DNA of 64,000 bases. Source: Paramacrobiotus metropolitanus. Taxonomy: Eukaryota; Tardigrada; Eutardigrada; Parachela; Macrobiotidae. The stretch is taken from the NCBI RefSeq assembly GCF_019649055.1, contig NW_026570362.1, forward strand, positions 186,001 through 250,000, written 5' to 3'. The notes below the pieces were generated by a model, which was given only the letters and a program-made list of their open reading frames with translations, ran no database searches and was not told where the DNA came from. Shown piece after piece: positions 32,440 through 42,215 of this stretch. Position numbers and translations under genes: made by a program. The first letter of the stretch is position 1, and every line of letters starts with the position of its first letter.

Positions 32440-33170
32440 CGCAAAAACACAGTGATAATATAGTGTCGTGATACTATATTGGTAAAACACTAACTAAATA
32501 CTTCAGTATATTCAGAAGTTACAAGTCGCATAACACAAAATGTCCAACTGAAGGAACGCGATGCGGTTAGCATGGAAAGCAAACGATTTAAATACCTGAT
32601 TGCTTCAGGAAGCACATGGTTCCATTCCGTTCGCCATTGTTCCCCAGTTCTATTCAAGTTAAAGAAGGGAGGCAGCGATCAGGGTTGAAGGTCTTCTAGA
32701 AAGTTACTTGGTTCGGTGTACAGCTTCTCTCTTATCTGTATGTTTTTTAAGTATCTTGCATCATTGATCCGGGAAAAAGTTTGCATCGTACAGAAAAAAG
32801 TTTGCGAAGAAATTTTTAAGTATTTTTCCCGGATCAATGATGCAAGATACTTGAAAAACATACAGATAAGAGAGAAGCTGTACACCGAACCAAGTAATTT
32901 TCTAGAAGACCTTCAACCCTGATCGCTGCCTCCCTTCTTTAACTTGAATAGAACTGGGGAACAATGGCGAACGGAATGGAACCATGTGCTTCCTGAAGCA
33001 ATCAGGTATTTAAATCGTTTGCTTTCCATGCTAACCGCATCGCGTTCCTTCAGTTGGACATTTTGTGTTATGCGACTTGTAACTTCTGAATATACTGAAG
33101 TATTTAGTTACTGTTTTACCAATATAGTATCACGCTACTATATCATCCCTGCGTATACGCATTTCAGCGT
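32440..33170. repeat. Long internal palindrome, about 330-bp arms, 44-bp spacer
   Basis: The left arm (about 32450-32778) and right arm (32823 to about 33146) are near-perfect reverse complements; the innermost pairs are GGGAAAAA (32771-32778) and TTTTTCCC (32823-32830). Identity decays toward the outside, but a GTGACCTTTCGCAA block directly before both start codons (32416 on minus, 33198 on plus) is conserved. The same 68-residue frame appears on both strands because of the palindrome and is not a gene. It acts as a divergent 5' region for the two spliced genes, and could also be a replication or recombination structure. Confidence 0.88.
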
Positions 33171-33197
33171 TGGCTTTGGTGACCTTTCGCAATTACC

Positions 33198-35391
33198 ATG
33201 GATCCCTACACAAGTGAGTTCTGAAACATTGTTTAAATTTTAATACTTTTGAGCAGTCAATAGATTTGGTGTTTGATCAGAAAATAGAGAATCTAATATT
33301 TTTTATGCTTTTGCATTCAGCCCGCGTTTAGCAAAAATGATGAACACTTAATAAAATTTTTCACGAAAACCAATTGAAGCCAGTTCGTTTCGATGAAGTC
33401 AAAACCCAGTTAATTATATTTGTTCAACCACGGTTTTTTAATTTATTTATAAATCCATAAAATAAAAACTGGTAATAAATATTTGCAGTTAGAATTTTCT
33501 ATGCAAAAAATTTGGTTGTAACCCAATTCAATCGGCTTGTTAACAAAACCACAGCATAATACTTGCACAAAACGAAGGAAAAATAAAGTTACATAATCTG
33601 ACTTCACATCCTGTAGCAGTTTTGCGATTACTTTGTTTGAGGTTCCGGTTACGGTGACCGCAGTTTTCAGAACCAGGCCATTAACCCATTTCCGTAATGA
33701 AACCGGATCTTAGACCTTGAATTCTTTTTATTGAATGGCCTAGTTCATAAAATTGCGGTCAACTCAACCAGAACTATGAACAAAAGAAACAAAAAACTGC
33801 TTCAGGATGTGAGGTCAAATATTCCCGATTTATTTTTATTAAAAGTTTAATTTCTTGCAAGTATTTTAACCGAATTTTTTTTGCATTTTAAAGTTACTTG
33901 TTAATAAATTTTAATTTTGAAATTAAGTTGAAGTTATATTTTCTACATGATATTTTTCAAGAGCATTTTCGATGTGTTTACCTGACATGATATACAGCAG
34001 AATTTCATATTTTAAACAAACCACTAAAAGTGTTACCGAAGCTAATCTACAGAAATGTTTCACAGCAAGCTTATTTTTATTCCCGTTTTTTAGTTTTGGT
34101 GAACTCGTTGTGCGACGACTGGGACAACTTTTCTCCAGTTGAACGTGTTCGTAATGCTCGCGGAATTCGAAACCGCGTTATCGCCGCCAAGTACTTGCTC
34201 ATTATCGCCCATTTTTACTTGGAGATGTTTGCGGAGGAATTCCTGCAGCATTTTGAGAATCTGGGTTATGTCCAGGTAATTAAAATTTAAATCAGCAAAT
34301 AACCAGTATTTTAATGATAATTCAGGTATTAATAACCAAAAGCTACTTACATATTGAAAACACTAGTTCATCAATATTAAATAGTTAATTGCTTTGATTA
34401 TTGTTCAGAATCATCATCTAAAGTGAGTAATATTTTTATCATTAGAATATCGTTTTTTGTAATATTACTGTCATAAAAATTACATTAGGGATCGTCTTGG
34501 CATGTTACTAAATCAAAACTTTAATTTTTTAGAACGAAACTTATTGGGTGCAAGTAGCGCAGCGCCCTGGATGGTTCAACAGGCTGTTCGATGTGGAGTC
34601 GTACAGCGACGACATGGTATATGGTCTGTGTGAGTACTGGGACGACATGACGCCTGATCAAAGAGTGGATTCCACGTCGGATTTCAATAAGACGGTTGTC
34701 CTGGCGAAATACTTCCTTATTTTGGCTTACTTTTACTACGATATGGAAGCGGAAGAGTTCGCTGAACTAATGGAGTACTTGGACTACGCTCAGGTATTTA
34801 ATTTTGAACTTAATATTTGTCTGATTTTCACTTCGCAAAGATAGTTCTTGTGCTGATTTTTCTAAGAATTTGTTAAACTCTAAATAGTTGTTTGCACAAA
34901 AAACTATTTATTCTAGTTCTTATTCCTTCATTTTCTTCCATATTTACCTTACGTGATTTGCCGATTATACTTTGTTTTTGTAGAATGACTGTTACTGGGT
35001 CGAGATGATTGAGGCAGCGCGCCGTGATGAAGGTTCCCCAGAGTTGCCTCCCGACTCCGACTACTTTTCGGAAGGCGATGAAGAATCGGACTTGCAGTCT
35101 GACGATGATGATGAAGAGGATGACGACGATGATCTGGGTTCGCAGTCGGATTCTGAAGAGGGGGATTCAGAGGCAGAAGACGATGCTGACTCGTTGCTTG
35201 GGTCGGATGGGGGAGGTTTGAATCACAGCGATATCAGCAATGAAGAAGAGGAGGATGAAGAAGATGGTGATTACGGGAACCCGTACATCGAGTATGAGGC
35301 CAGGGAGGTCGGTTACAAACGCGAGCATGATGAAGACGACGATGATCCGGATGCGTACGTTCCCGAATACAAGCGACCGCGATGCGACTAA
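33198..35391 (+). CDS. Spliced protein with duplicated helical domain and acidic tail (288 aa)
   Basis: Exons 33198-33213, 34094-34275, 34533-34793 and 34984-35391 join in frame across GT-AG introns. Exons 2 and 3 encode related units: LCDDWDNFSPVERVRN...AAKYLLIIAHFYLEMFAEEF and LCEYWDDMTPDQRVDS...LAKYFLILAYFYYDMEAEEF. Exons 3 and 4 both begin with related NETYWV/NDCYWV, so internal exon duplication is likely. Residues from about 185 on are highly acidic (DDDDEEDDDDDLGSQSDSEE), ending in a KRPR basic cluster. No known domain. Same exon number, size class and acidic-plus-basic end as the divergent partner gene at 31254. Confidence 0.7.
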
Positions 35392-35824
35392 ATTTTTGCG
35401 TGTGTTATTGCTGTTTCTTTCTAGTGTGTGTAATTACTTTGTTTTTGCTCAAATATTGGGGTCGATGTACAGCCTATTTTTCAATTTGTAACCAATCGGA
35501 GTAATTAAAAGTTCATAGAAGGCGGAGAGATTGAGATATTTATTGACCAATCGGAACGGGGAAGTGCGATTTTCTTATAAATTATTTTGTTTAACTAATG
35601 TGATAATTCTGTTTCTGCCTGCAAACGTTTTCACTAACCAATCAAGTTACTTGTAAACGGTAAAAGGCGGAGCTACAAAGCTGTTTTTAACCAATGAGAG
35701 CTAATAAAAATAAAGGCGTGGCCAAAATTCACCTATTCCAAGCAGGTGTTGTGTACAGAATCAAAGCGCTGAATTTTGTATAAAAAGGCTTCCCGAATGA
35801 GCTTCTACAATCAGTCCATCTAAA
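35392..35824 (+). promoter_or_regulatory. Intergenic region and PolB promoter
   Basis: A TATAAAAAGG box at 35779-35788 lies 37 bases before the PolB start codon. Three copies of a CCAAT-type sequence (ACCAATCGGA near 35490 and 35548, ACCAATCAAG near 35637, ACCAATGAGA near 35690) precede it and may be activator sites. Confidence 0.6.
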
Positions 35825-38800
35825 ATGTCTGTCGATAATTCCCTTCCAGACCTATCGGGTCTGTTTAAGTTGGTGAAGCAGAGTGAGCGTAGTATTACAA
35901 AGTTTAATAGCACGGAACATCGGTATAGTGTTGAAATAGCCCCTCTACCTAGGATCTTTTCGAGGGATGAAACAATGACAATTATGCCGGAAATTTTGCG
36001 TGTTGTAATGGATCTTTGTTTCGAAGATTTTCAAGATTCTGATCGTGTTGTTGTGTCTCTCGATTCATCAGAGCTCGAACGGGCTATCTACCTGACTATG
36101 CGCAAATTGTCAGATTTCAATATACAGAGCTTCTTACATCGTATAGAGCTGTTAAACTCCCAGAAAAAGCTGATTGTCGATGAGTCTTTTACTATTCGTA
36201 TTTTTCGCACCCCAATGCCTAGTGGTGGAAACTGGTCACGAAAGCATCAACACATTGCTCGCGATAATCGTCGGTTTCAAAAATCAATCGTTACCGTTAA
36301 TGTAGAACATGATCTGTGTTTACCTGCTGCTCTGTACCTTGGTAAGTTTCGACTTACGCACGATACTTCTGGTAAAGACGTTCATCGTTGGAAAAACTTG
36401 ATTAGGTCAGACCGGAAGCGTAAACTCGAGCATGAAGCTAGAGAAATTTTACTGGAGTGCGATTTACCGTTTGACCATCAGTACGATTTGGACGATCTAG
36501 TTGTCATGCAAGAAAACGCCTTTCCGGAGTTCCAGATTAAAGTTATATCAGCTGATCATGGCAATATGGTTATCTCGCGCGTTCCGGAACGTAAAACATC
36601 GGCCATGCAATGTATTTATTTGCTGTTAGAGAACGAGCACTTCAGCTTGATTACAACACCTGGAGGATTTCACTGTTCCGGTTACTATTGCGAAGAGTGC
36701 GATCGTCCATATTCAGGCAAGGAGCGGCACAGATGCTCCGGTAAGTGTAGACTGTGTTATCGATACAGTAGTGACTGTGTTGCGACATTGCAAGTGCGGT
36801 GTGATGATTGTGGTCGCAGCTTTAATAACCAAAATTGTTTTGATATACATAAGGAGATTAGAAAAAACAATTTGACGTATTGCTCGCGGTTGTTTGTTTG
36901 TCAGTTGTGTGGTGTTTTTGTGTCCTTGTTGAATCGAAAGAAGGATGCGGTACATCAGTGTGGTGAGATGTACTGCAGAAAATGCAACGGTTATTACCAG
37001 CAAGACAGTCATAAATGTTATTTAAAAACCTTACCAAAACCGAAAGCTTCTGATACGCTTCGGTACATATTTTTCGATTATGAGACCTATAATGATCCTA
37101 TTTTGGGACACCAACCCGCTTGTGTCGTTGCGCACTACGCTGACGGAACTGAATTCCGTTTTCCCAAGGATGGTCAGCCTATGACCACGAGTGTGGGGAC
37201 TGAATTTGGGGAATGGTTGTTCTCTGAACAGCATCGCGGCTATACGATTGTGGCACACAACTTTAGAGGATACGACGGTCACTTTGTTCTGAAGCATTTG
37301 CTTGACAATAAGCTGAAAGGTATAGAGGTAATTAAACGAGGAAGTCAGTTGCTGGAGCTGCGGTATCGGTCGTTAAAGATTCGATCACGTGACACCTTGA
37401 ACTTTTTACCAATGAAGTTGTCCAATATGCCAAAAGCTGTCGGCCTTTCCTTGGAAATTAAAAAAGGCGATTTCCCCCACAAATTCAACCAACCTGGGAA
37501 TTGGGATAAGATTCATGCGTGGCCGCCACCGGAAATGTACATGATAGACGGAATGAAATACGCTGAGCGACAAAAGTTTTTGAAATGGCATGCCCAAGCC
37601 AAGGAAGTAGCCAACAACGTTTTCGATTTTCGCGAACAAATAATAACCTACTGCTCCAACGATGTCACTGTGTTACGTTGTTGTGCACTAAAATTCATCC
37701 AGGATTTTCAGAGTCTTACTTCACTCAACCCGCTGGATAGTGTTACGATGCCGGCCGCCTGCTACCGCTTTTTCCGCACATTTCTTTTGGCTCCCGACAA
37801 GATTGCTGTCCTTTCAACGCACGGACCTCACCAGAATCGTCGCACTAGTATTCAAGCAACGCAGTGGTTGGAGTACTTGAATAAAAGCTGTACGGGTCGA
37901 ATCCAGCATGGTCGAAATGGAAAAGAAGTCCGGTTAGGTCGATATTTCGTCGATGGAATGGATGCTTTAACGAAAACAGTGTATGAGTACAATGGTTGCG
38001 TTTTTCATGGACACCCCAGCTGTACAGAACCCGACGACCTTGTTCCATACTCCAAAAAGAAGATGAGTCAAGCCTTCGAGGAATTCGAGGAACGCGTCCG
38101 ATATATTCAAAGTTTAGGTTTCAGTGTTACTGTGATGTGGTCATGTCAGTGGACTCAACAGAGAATGGATCCTCTCATCACGCAGTTTTTGTCGGAACAT
38201 AATTTTCGTGAACCTTTAAACCCATGCGACGCATTCAAAGGTGGTCGCACCAATGCCAGCTGCTTGTACTACGTTACGCAAGGTGAAGAAAAAATCCTGC
38301 ATTTTGACGTTGTAAGCTTATATCCTTTTGTTAATAAAAACAAAGAATATCCCATAGGCCATCCTGAAATTATTATCTCGAATTTTCTCGACATTCGGCA
38401 GTATTATGGGTTGGTCTACTGTAAAGTTTTACCTCCTAATGAGTGTCTATACCCAGTTTTGCCATGCACAGTCAAGGGCAAATTGGTTTTTGCATTATGT
38501 CCAGCTTGTACAGCTGTCAAAGCCACAACATTTTGTCAACATAGTGACGAGGAACGATGCCTTGAAGGGGTTTGGGTTACTCCCGAACTCCATCATGCTC
38601 TTGATGTCGGATATACAATTGTCACAGTATATGAAGTTTGGCACTGGCACACCAAAGAAGCTGGATTGTATGCCAAATACATGAATCTGTTTCTCAAAGT
38701 GAAAATGGAAGCCAGTGGTTGGCCAAACTGGTGTGATACAGCGGAAAAACGGGCTGCGTTCATTCAACTTGTTAAAGAACGTGAAGGAATTGACCTGGAT

Positions 38801-39601
38801 CCAGAAGCCATGAGCTTTGATGCTGGAAAAAAAACGGCAGCCAAAGTTGCTGCGAATTCATTGTGGGGTAAAAGCGGACAGAAAGACGATGAATGCAGCA
38901 CCGAGTTTGTGCACACACCCAAAAGATATCTGGATTTGTGTCGCTCAAAGGCTATCGAAATTCACGATGTATTTGCAGTGAATGACGAGTGTCTAATGGT
39001 GACTCACGCAAAGGCCGACGCCTACAACGAGGGTAACAATACTACCAATGTGGCATTGGCGGCGTTTACTACCGCTTACGCAAGACTAATCTTGCTTTCT
39101 CTCATGGAAAAATTGGGTGAGCGCTTATTGTACTACGATACCGATTCTGTAATTTTTGTTCATGGTCCAGGTGACTGGATTCCTGAAACTGGCAGTGTTC
39201 TCGGCGACTGGGACAATCAGCTAGAAGCGGGGGAAAGCCACATTGTGAAGATTGTCTCCTGCGGGCCAAAGGTTTACAGTTACGAAACCGACACCGGGCG
39301 AACTGAACTGAAGGTCAAAGGTATGACCCAAAACGGATTTTCGGAAAATATTTTGGACTGGGTTGAAGTAACACAAACCTATAAACGATCCGGCCGAGCA
39401 TTGGATTTCGACCAACTGAAACGGATCCTGGATGGGATAGATCCGCACGTTCAAGTCCTGTACCCGGATTTCATACGGCGCAACGCAAAAACACAAGAGA
39501 TTAGCAGTGTAAAGTTGTTTAAAAAACTACAGTTGGTTTACGATAAGCGCATGCTTTTTCCGGACTTCACCACCTTGCCTTTTGGAACAAAGCGAAACTA
39601 G
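35825..39601 (+). CDS. Protein-primed family B DNA polymerase, Polinton type (1258 aa)
   Basis: Replicates the linear element using a terminal-protein primer (family knowledge). Exonuclease motifs: FFDYETYND near residue 416, VAHNFRGYDGHF near 475, YCSNDVTVL near 609. Polymerase motifs: FDVVSLYPFVNK near 827, KVAANSLWGKSG near 1007, YYDTDSVIF near 1103. All catalytic acidic residues are present. A Cys/His-rich region (about residues 285-400, many CxxC pairs) sits between an N-terminal domain and the exonuclease. The frame is intact and length fits Polinton PolB. Transcribed from its own TATA box, opposite to the capsid gene cluster. Confidence 0.95.
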   Translation: MSVDNSLPDLSGLFKLVKQSERSITKFNSTEHRYSVEIAPLPRIFSRDETMTIMPEILRVVMDLCFEDFQDSDRVVVSLDSSELERAIYLTMRKLSDFNIQSFLHRIELLNSQKKLIVDESFTIRIFRTPMPSGGNWSRKHQHIARDNRRFQKSIVTVNVEHDLCLPAALYLGKFRLTHDTSGKDVHRWKNLIRSDRKRKLEHEAREILLECDLPFDHQYDLDDLVVMQENAFPEFQIKVISADHGNMVISRVPERKTSAMQCIYLLLENEHFSLITTPGGFHCSGYYCEECDRPYSGKERHRCSGKCRLCYRYSSDCVATLQVRCDDCGRSFNNQNCFDIHKEIRKNNLTYCSRLFVCQLCGVFVSLLNRKKDAVHQCGEMYCRKCNGYYQQDSHKCYLKTLPKPKASDTLRYIFFDYETYNDPILGHQPACVVAHYADGTEFRFPKDGQPMTTSVGTEFGEWLFSEQHRGYTIVAHNFRGYDGHFVLKHLLDNKLKGIEVIKRGSQLLELRYRSLKIRSRDTLNFLPMKLSNMPKAVGLSLEIKKGDFPHKFNQPGNWDKIHAWPPPEMYMIDGMKYAERQKFLKWHAQAKEVANNVFDFREQIITYCSNDVTVLRCCALKFIQDFQSLTSLNPLDSVTMPAACYRFFRTFLLAPDKIAVLSTHGPHQNRRTSIQATQWLEYLNKSCTGRIQHGRNGKEVRLGRYFVDGMDALTKTVYEYNGCVFHGHPSCTEPDDLVPYSKKKMSQAFEEFEERVRYIQSLGFSVTVMWSCQWTQQRMDPLITQFLSEHNFREPLNPCDAFKGGRTNASCLYYVTQGEEKILHFDVVSLYPFVNKNKEYPIGHPEIIISNFLDIRQYYGLVYCKVLPPNECLYPVLPCTVKGKLVFALCPACTAVKATTFCQHSDEERCLEGVWVTPELHHALDVGYTIVTVYEVWHWHTKEAGLYAKYMNLFLKVKMEASGWPNWCDTAEKRAAFIQLVKEREGIDLDPEAMSFDAGKKTAAKVAANSLWGKSGQKDDECSTEFVHTPKRYLDLCRSKAIEIHDVFAVNDECLMVTHAKADAYNEGNNTTNVALAAFTTAYARLILLSLMEKLGERLLYYDTDSVIFVHGPGDWIPETGSVLGDWDNQLEAGESHIVKIVSCGPKVYSYETDTGRTELKVKGMTQNGFSENILDWVEVTQTYKRSGRALDFDQLKRILDGIDPHVQVLYPDFIRRNAKTQEISSVKLFKKLQLVYDKRMLFPDFTTLPFGTKRN

Positions 39602-39704
39602 AGCAGTATTCTTGTTTGTTTTTAGTTCTGTTTGTTTATTTTAGGAAATGGTTATTCCTGTTGCAAAAAAAAGGCTCATAAAAAAGCCATTATTTCTAAC
39701 TCCT
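39602..39704. terminator. Convergent gene ends, PolB (+) and membrane ORF (-)
   Basis: Short AT-rich spacer with poly-A and poly-T runs where plus- and minus-strand transcription units meet. Confidence 0.35.
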
Positions 39705-40010
39705 TCAACTTGAAAGACTAGTGTTCAAGCTGACAGCGTTGGGAATTATTGCTTTCTTTAGAGGCGGCGGCGGCGGGGTTATTTGGTCACTCACCGGCCC
39801 TGCCGGTGAGTGGCCAAATAACGTGCCGTTATGAAGAGCTTCAGAGTCGCTCAGCATTATATCTAGAACATGCTGAGTTATTTGTTTGGACTGTGTCAAG
39901 TTGGAATTTTGAGAGACGTGATTACAAATTTCCAGGACATTGAAAACAATCAACACGACAACAAGTAAGCCCCAGAAAATCGTTGTAGCTATCTTTTGTT
40001 GTTTATCCAT
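39705..40010 (-). CDS. Small single-pass membrane protein, unknown (101 aa)
   Basis: ATG at complement 40008-40010. One hydrophobic segment (about residues 10-25, IFWGLLVVVLIVFNVL) after a short basic N-terminus, then a polar part with Asn-linked-type sequons (NSNLT, HNGTL), and a PPPPP run. Position next to the protease and convergent with PolB is consistent with a small viral membrane protein; no homologue recognised. A 20-bp hairpin (39779-39821) lies in its coding sequence. Confidence 0.5.
   Translation of the reverse strand: MDKQQKIATTIFWGLLVVVLIVFNVLEICNHVSQNSNLTQSKQITQHVLDIMLSDSEALHNGTLFGHSPAGPVSDQITPPPPPLKKAIIPNAVSLNTSLSS
39779..39821. repeat. Hairpin, 20-bp stem with one mismatch, 3-base loop
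   Basis: TTATTTGGTCACTCACCGGC, loop CCT, then the reverse complement with one mismatch. It lies inside the membrane ORF, close to the convergent transcript ends. Confidence 0.85.
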
Positions 40011-40502
40011 GTTTTAGCATTTGTCGTATGAAACTGTCGTCGCGTAACACTGTGCGCAGGTGAAAGTATTTGTTTATAAATTTGCATACAAATTTGTCGT
40101 TCAATCCTTTATGCTTGGTTAGCGCGGACATAACATCTTCGTATGAATATCCTCGACACCGAAGTAGTATGTAAAACATACAGTATTGACCACAGACTGT
40201 AGAATCTATACTCTGCCGCATTGTGTTTGACATTATTATGTAATCTTTTGCTATCCACTGCTTGATATGTATTGAATACTCTGTAGGATTACGTCCAAAG
40301 GAGTCGAATGCCTCTATAGAGCCGGGTTTAGTGCAAAAAATGCCACCCAGTGCTCGCCTGTAGTCCCGCTGGGTTGCGTATTGACAATGTATGCACCGGG
40401 AACTCTTTCTCAGGTATAAGATCACTTGGGAAAACACCAACAAAAAATATCGCGAACTTGAGGATCCCGTTTCAAGGTACTGTCTATTTCTGTACTGTTC
40501 AT
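40003..40502 (-). pseudogene. Adenain-type cysteine protease, broken by about three frameshifts
   Basis: Start ATG at complement 40500-40502 overlaps the capsid stop. Conserved pieces of the adenovirus-like maturation protease occur in order but in different frames: the N-terminal GVFPSDLIPE motif, the AYIVNT and EHWVAFF segment with the catalytic His, then FDSFGRNPTEY and CGQYCMFYI with the catalytic Cys. Shifts fall near 40442, near 40390-40400 and near 40325-40335. In intact elements the enzyme cleaves capsid precursors. This copy cannot make an intact enzyme by normal decoding. Confidence 0.85.
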
Positions 40503-41845
40503 GGTGCGAAATCGAACAGCACCTGCCTGTTGTTATTAATTTCAATGACGTTGTCGAATACTAACATGGCTACACACACCACACCTTCCTTTAAAGGCTT
40601 TCCGAATTTAAAATTTACATTGAGGTTGCCTTGTCTTATTAACGAAAGGGCTCCACGACCTGTGTGCCCACGAGTGAAGTCGAATCCGTAAATGCAGAAG
40701 CCACCGGAATTAAATTCGGTGCGGTCAAATGGTAGCTCACCCGGTCCTTCTCCTAGGCGTTCTAATGTGTCCAGGAGTCCTTCATATGCTTCGGCTGTTG
40801 CCCCGTTGTCATAATCTAGGTTATATCCCCGAGAAGGAAACAGTTGCCCGTCAATCTCGGCGTGTACGTAAGACAGATTGAAATGATCAAAATTAAAAGG
40901 TGTGGACTTGTACTCACCAACAAAAGAGCGACTGGGAGACAGGGCAAGAAACATAACCTTTGGAAGCTGACCAATTACTATATTAGCCCACACGTGCTGT
41001 TGCTGCCCAGTAAGTAAAGTGCATTGTCTCATGGCAACGCGCTCGATGTGGTACTTGGCGTTATGACTAACCAACTGTTTTGTCATTGCAGCCAGGTAAT
41101 CGGGTGCCGGTTCGTATTTGCGTATACGTAACCGCGGATTTCGAAGGCCAACAACCTTTGGTGCGGCCAGGTCGCTATCGGCAAGAAAAGCTAGATTTTT
41201 TCTGTTACGAACCATTTTGATGCTTAGCTCCACGCCCGGTATTAATGGACGGTCCTGTTGAAACAAATCACAATGTAGTTTACCAGATAATTGCAGTGGT
41301 TTGCAAGTTTGTAGCCACTTACGCCGTTTTTCTGCACCTTCAGAATGAAACGTCGATTTTCCATCTACTTTTTCCGTGAATATTGGATCTTTGGCCATTT
41401 CTGTGTCCATGGCGAAACCGCTAAGACTAAGTTGTGTAAGTTGAGCCTGCTTTGTGTACCCTAGAAGGTTTTCCATGTAAGCGCGTACGTGATACATGGA
41501 ACTGCTGTCGGGAATACTACGACCACCTATGGTAACAGTAACTTGCTCGAAAAGGCTATGTAATATATTGTTAATAGGTGCTAAACAATCGTTGTCAGTT
41601 GGCATAGTGCCAGCTGAATTAGTGACATGTAAGTCACACGTAAAGCGAACATCGGCCAAACTCACCAGTTCCGACTGACAGGGGGCTACGGTAAAAATAA
41701 AATCATTGGAATCGTCAGTAGTGGCTTGGGAAGGACCCAAATAATAGTCTCTGGTATTCCATCTTTCGGTAAGTGTCGATGGTAAGTAAAATAAATGACT
41801 TTCTAAGAGCATTGAAGGCTCAGATCCATTTTCGATTAGTGCCAT
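40499..41845 (-). CDS. Polinton major capsid protein, double jelly-roll type (448 aa)
   Basis: ATG at complement 41843-41845, stop overlapping the protease start (ATGA). Recognised by overall pattern and place in the cluster: PCQSELVSLADVRFTCDLHV near residue 55, LFEQVTVTIGGRSIPDSSSMYHVRAYMENLLGY near 95-130, LVSHNAKYHIERV, a long beta-rich core, and a C-terminal GGFCIYGFDFTRGHTG. The family is the hexon-like capsomer of Polintons and adintoviruses. The frame is intact. Flanked by protease, pVI-like and penton-like genes. Confidence 0.85.
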   Translation of the reverse strand: MALIENGSEPSMLLESHLFYLPSTLTERWNTRDYYLGPSQATTDDSNDFIFTVAPCQSELVSLADVRFTCDLHVTNSAGTMPTDNDCLAPINNILHSLFEQVTVTIGGRSIPDSSSMYHVRAYMENLLGYTKQAQLTQLSLSGFAMDTEMAKDPIFTEKVDGKSTFHSEGAEKRRKWLQTCKPLQLSGKLHCDLFQQDRPLIPGVELSIKMVRNRKNLAFLADSDLAAPKVVGLRNPRLRIRKYEPAPDYLAAMTKQLVSHNAKYHIERVAMRQCTLLTGQQQHVWANIVIGQLPKVMFLALSPSRSFVGEYKSTPFNFDHFNLSYVHAEIDGQLFPSRGYNLDYDNGATAEAYEGLLDTLERLGEGPGELPFDRTEFNSGGFCIYGFDFTRGHTGRGALSLIRQGNLNVNFKFGKPLKEGVVCVAMLVFDNVIEINNNRQVLFDFAP

Positions 41846-41846
41846 G

Positions 41847-42212
41847 TTAAAGTTTGTCTTTTATTGCATCAATTGCTCGTTGCCTTTTGCTTAATATTTT
41901 CTTCTTTCGTCCCTTAATACCCGAGCCGCTCTGTTGACGTAGCTTCTCGCTGACATGTTCAACTGCTTTATCTACTGCCGACTCTACCGCTTTCGAGGCC
42001 ATAGTTTTAACGTGAGGCTGAGCCGTAGCAATCATGTTGTTAATGTGGGGAGCAGCTTTACTAAATAAACCTCGCGCAAATCCTATGATACGGCCCCAAA
42101 AGCTGCCACCCGTCATCGGGGCGCCACGGTACACCGGCATCCCGTATCCGTGCTGACGGTTAAATATTTGAATGTAGCGTGACTCATCAAATTTAAGTTC
42201 TTGTAGAACCAT
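41847..42212 (-). CDS. Adenovirus pVI-like minor capsid/lytic protein (121 aa)
   Basis: A short protein with MTGGS at about residues 33-37, which fits the adenain cleavage consensus (M/I/L)-x-G-G|x. An amphipathic helix (FWGRIIGFARGLFSKAAPHIN) follows directly, then helical Ala/Val/Lys repeats and a very basic C-terminus (GRKKKILSKRQR). Family knowledge: pVI-type proteins link capsid and core, and their N-terminal helix disrupts membranes after cleavage. Assignment rests on the site, helix and gene order. Confidence 0.68.
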   Translation of the reverse strand: MVLQELKFDESRYIQIFNRQHGYGMPVYRGAPMTGGSFWGRIIGFARGLFSKAAPHINNMIATAQPHVKTMASKAVESAVDKAVEHVSEKLRQQSGSGIKGRKKKILSKRQRAIDAIKDKL

Positions 42213-42215
42213 TTT

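Noticed and set aside
32679-32922. Matching 68-residue ORFs on both strands
   Set aside because: They are mirror images produced by the palindrome; no independent evidence of coding.
39705-40010. Plus-strand ORF overlapping the small membrane protein
   Set aside because: The minus-strand frame has an ATG, a clear membrane helix and fits the cluster; the other strand has no such features.
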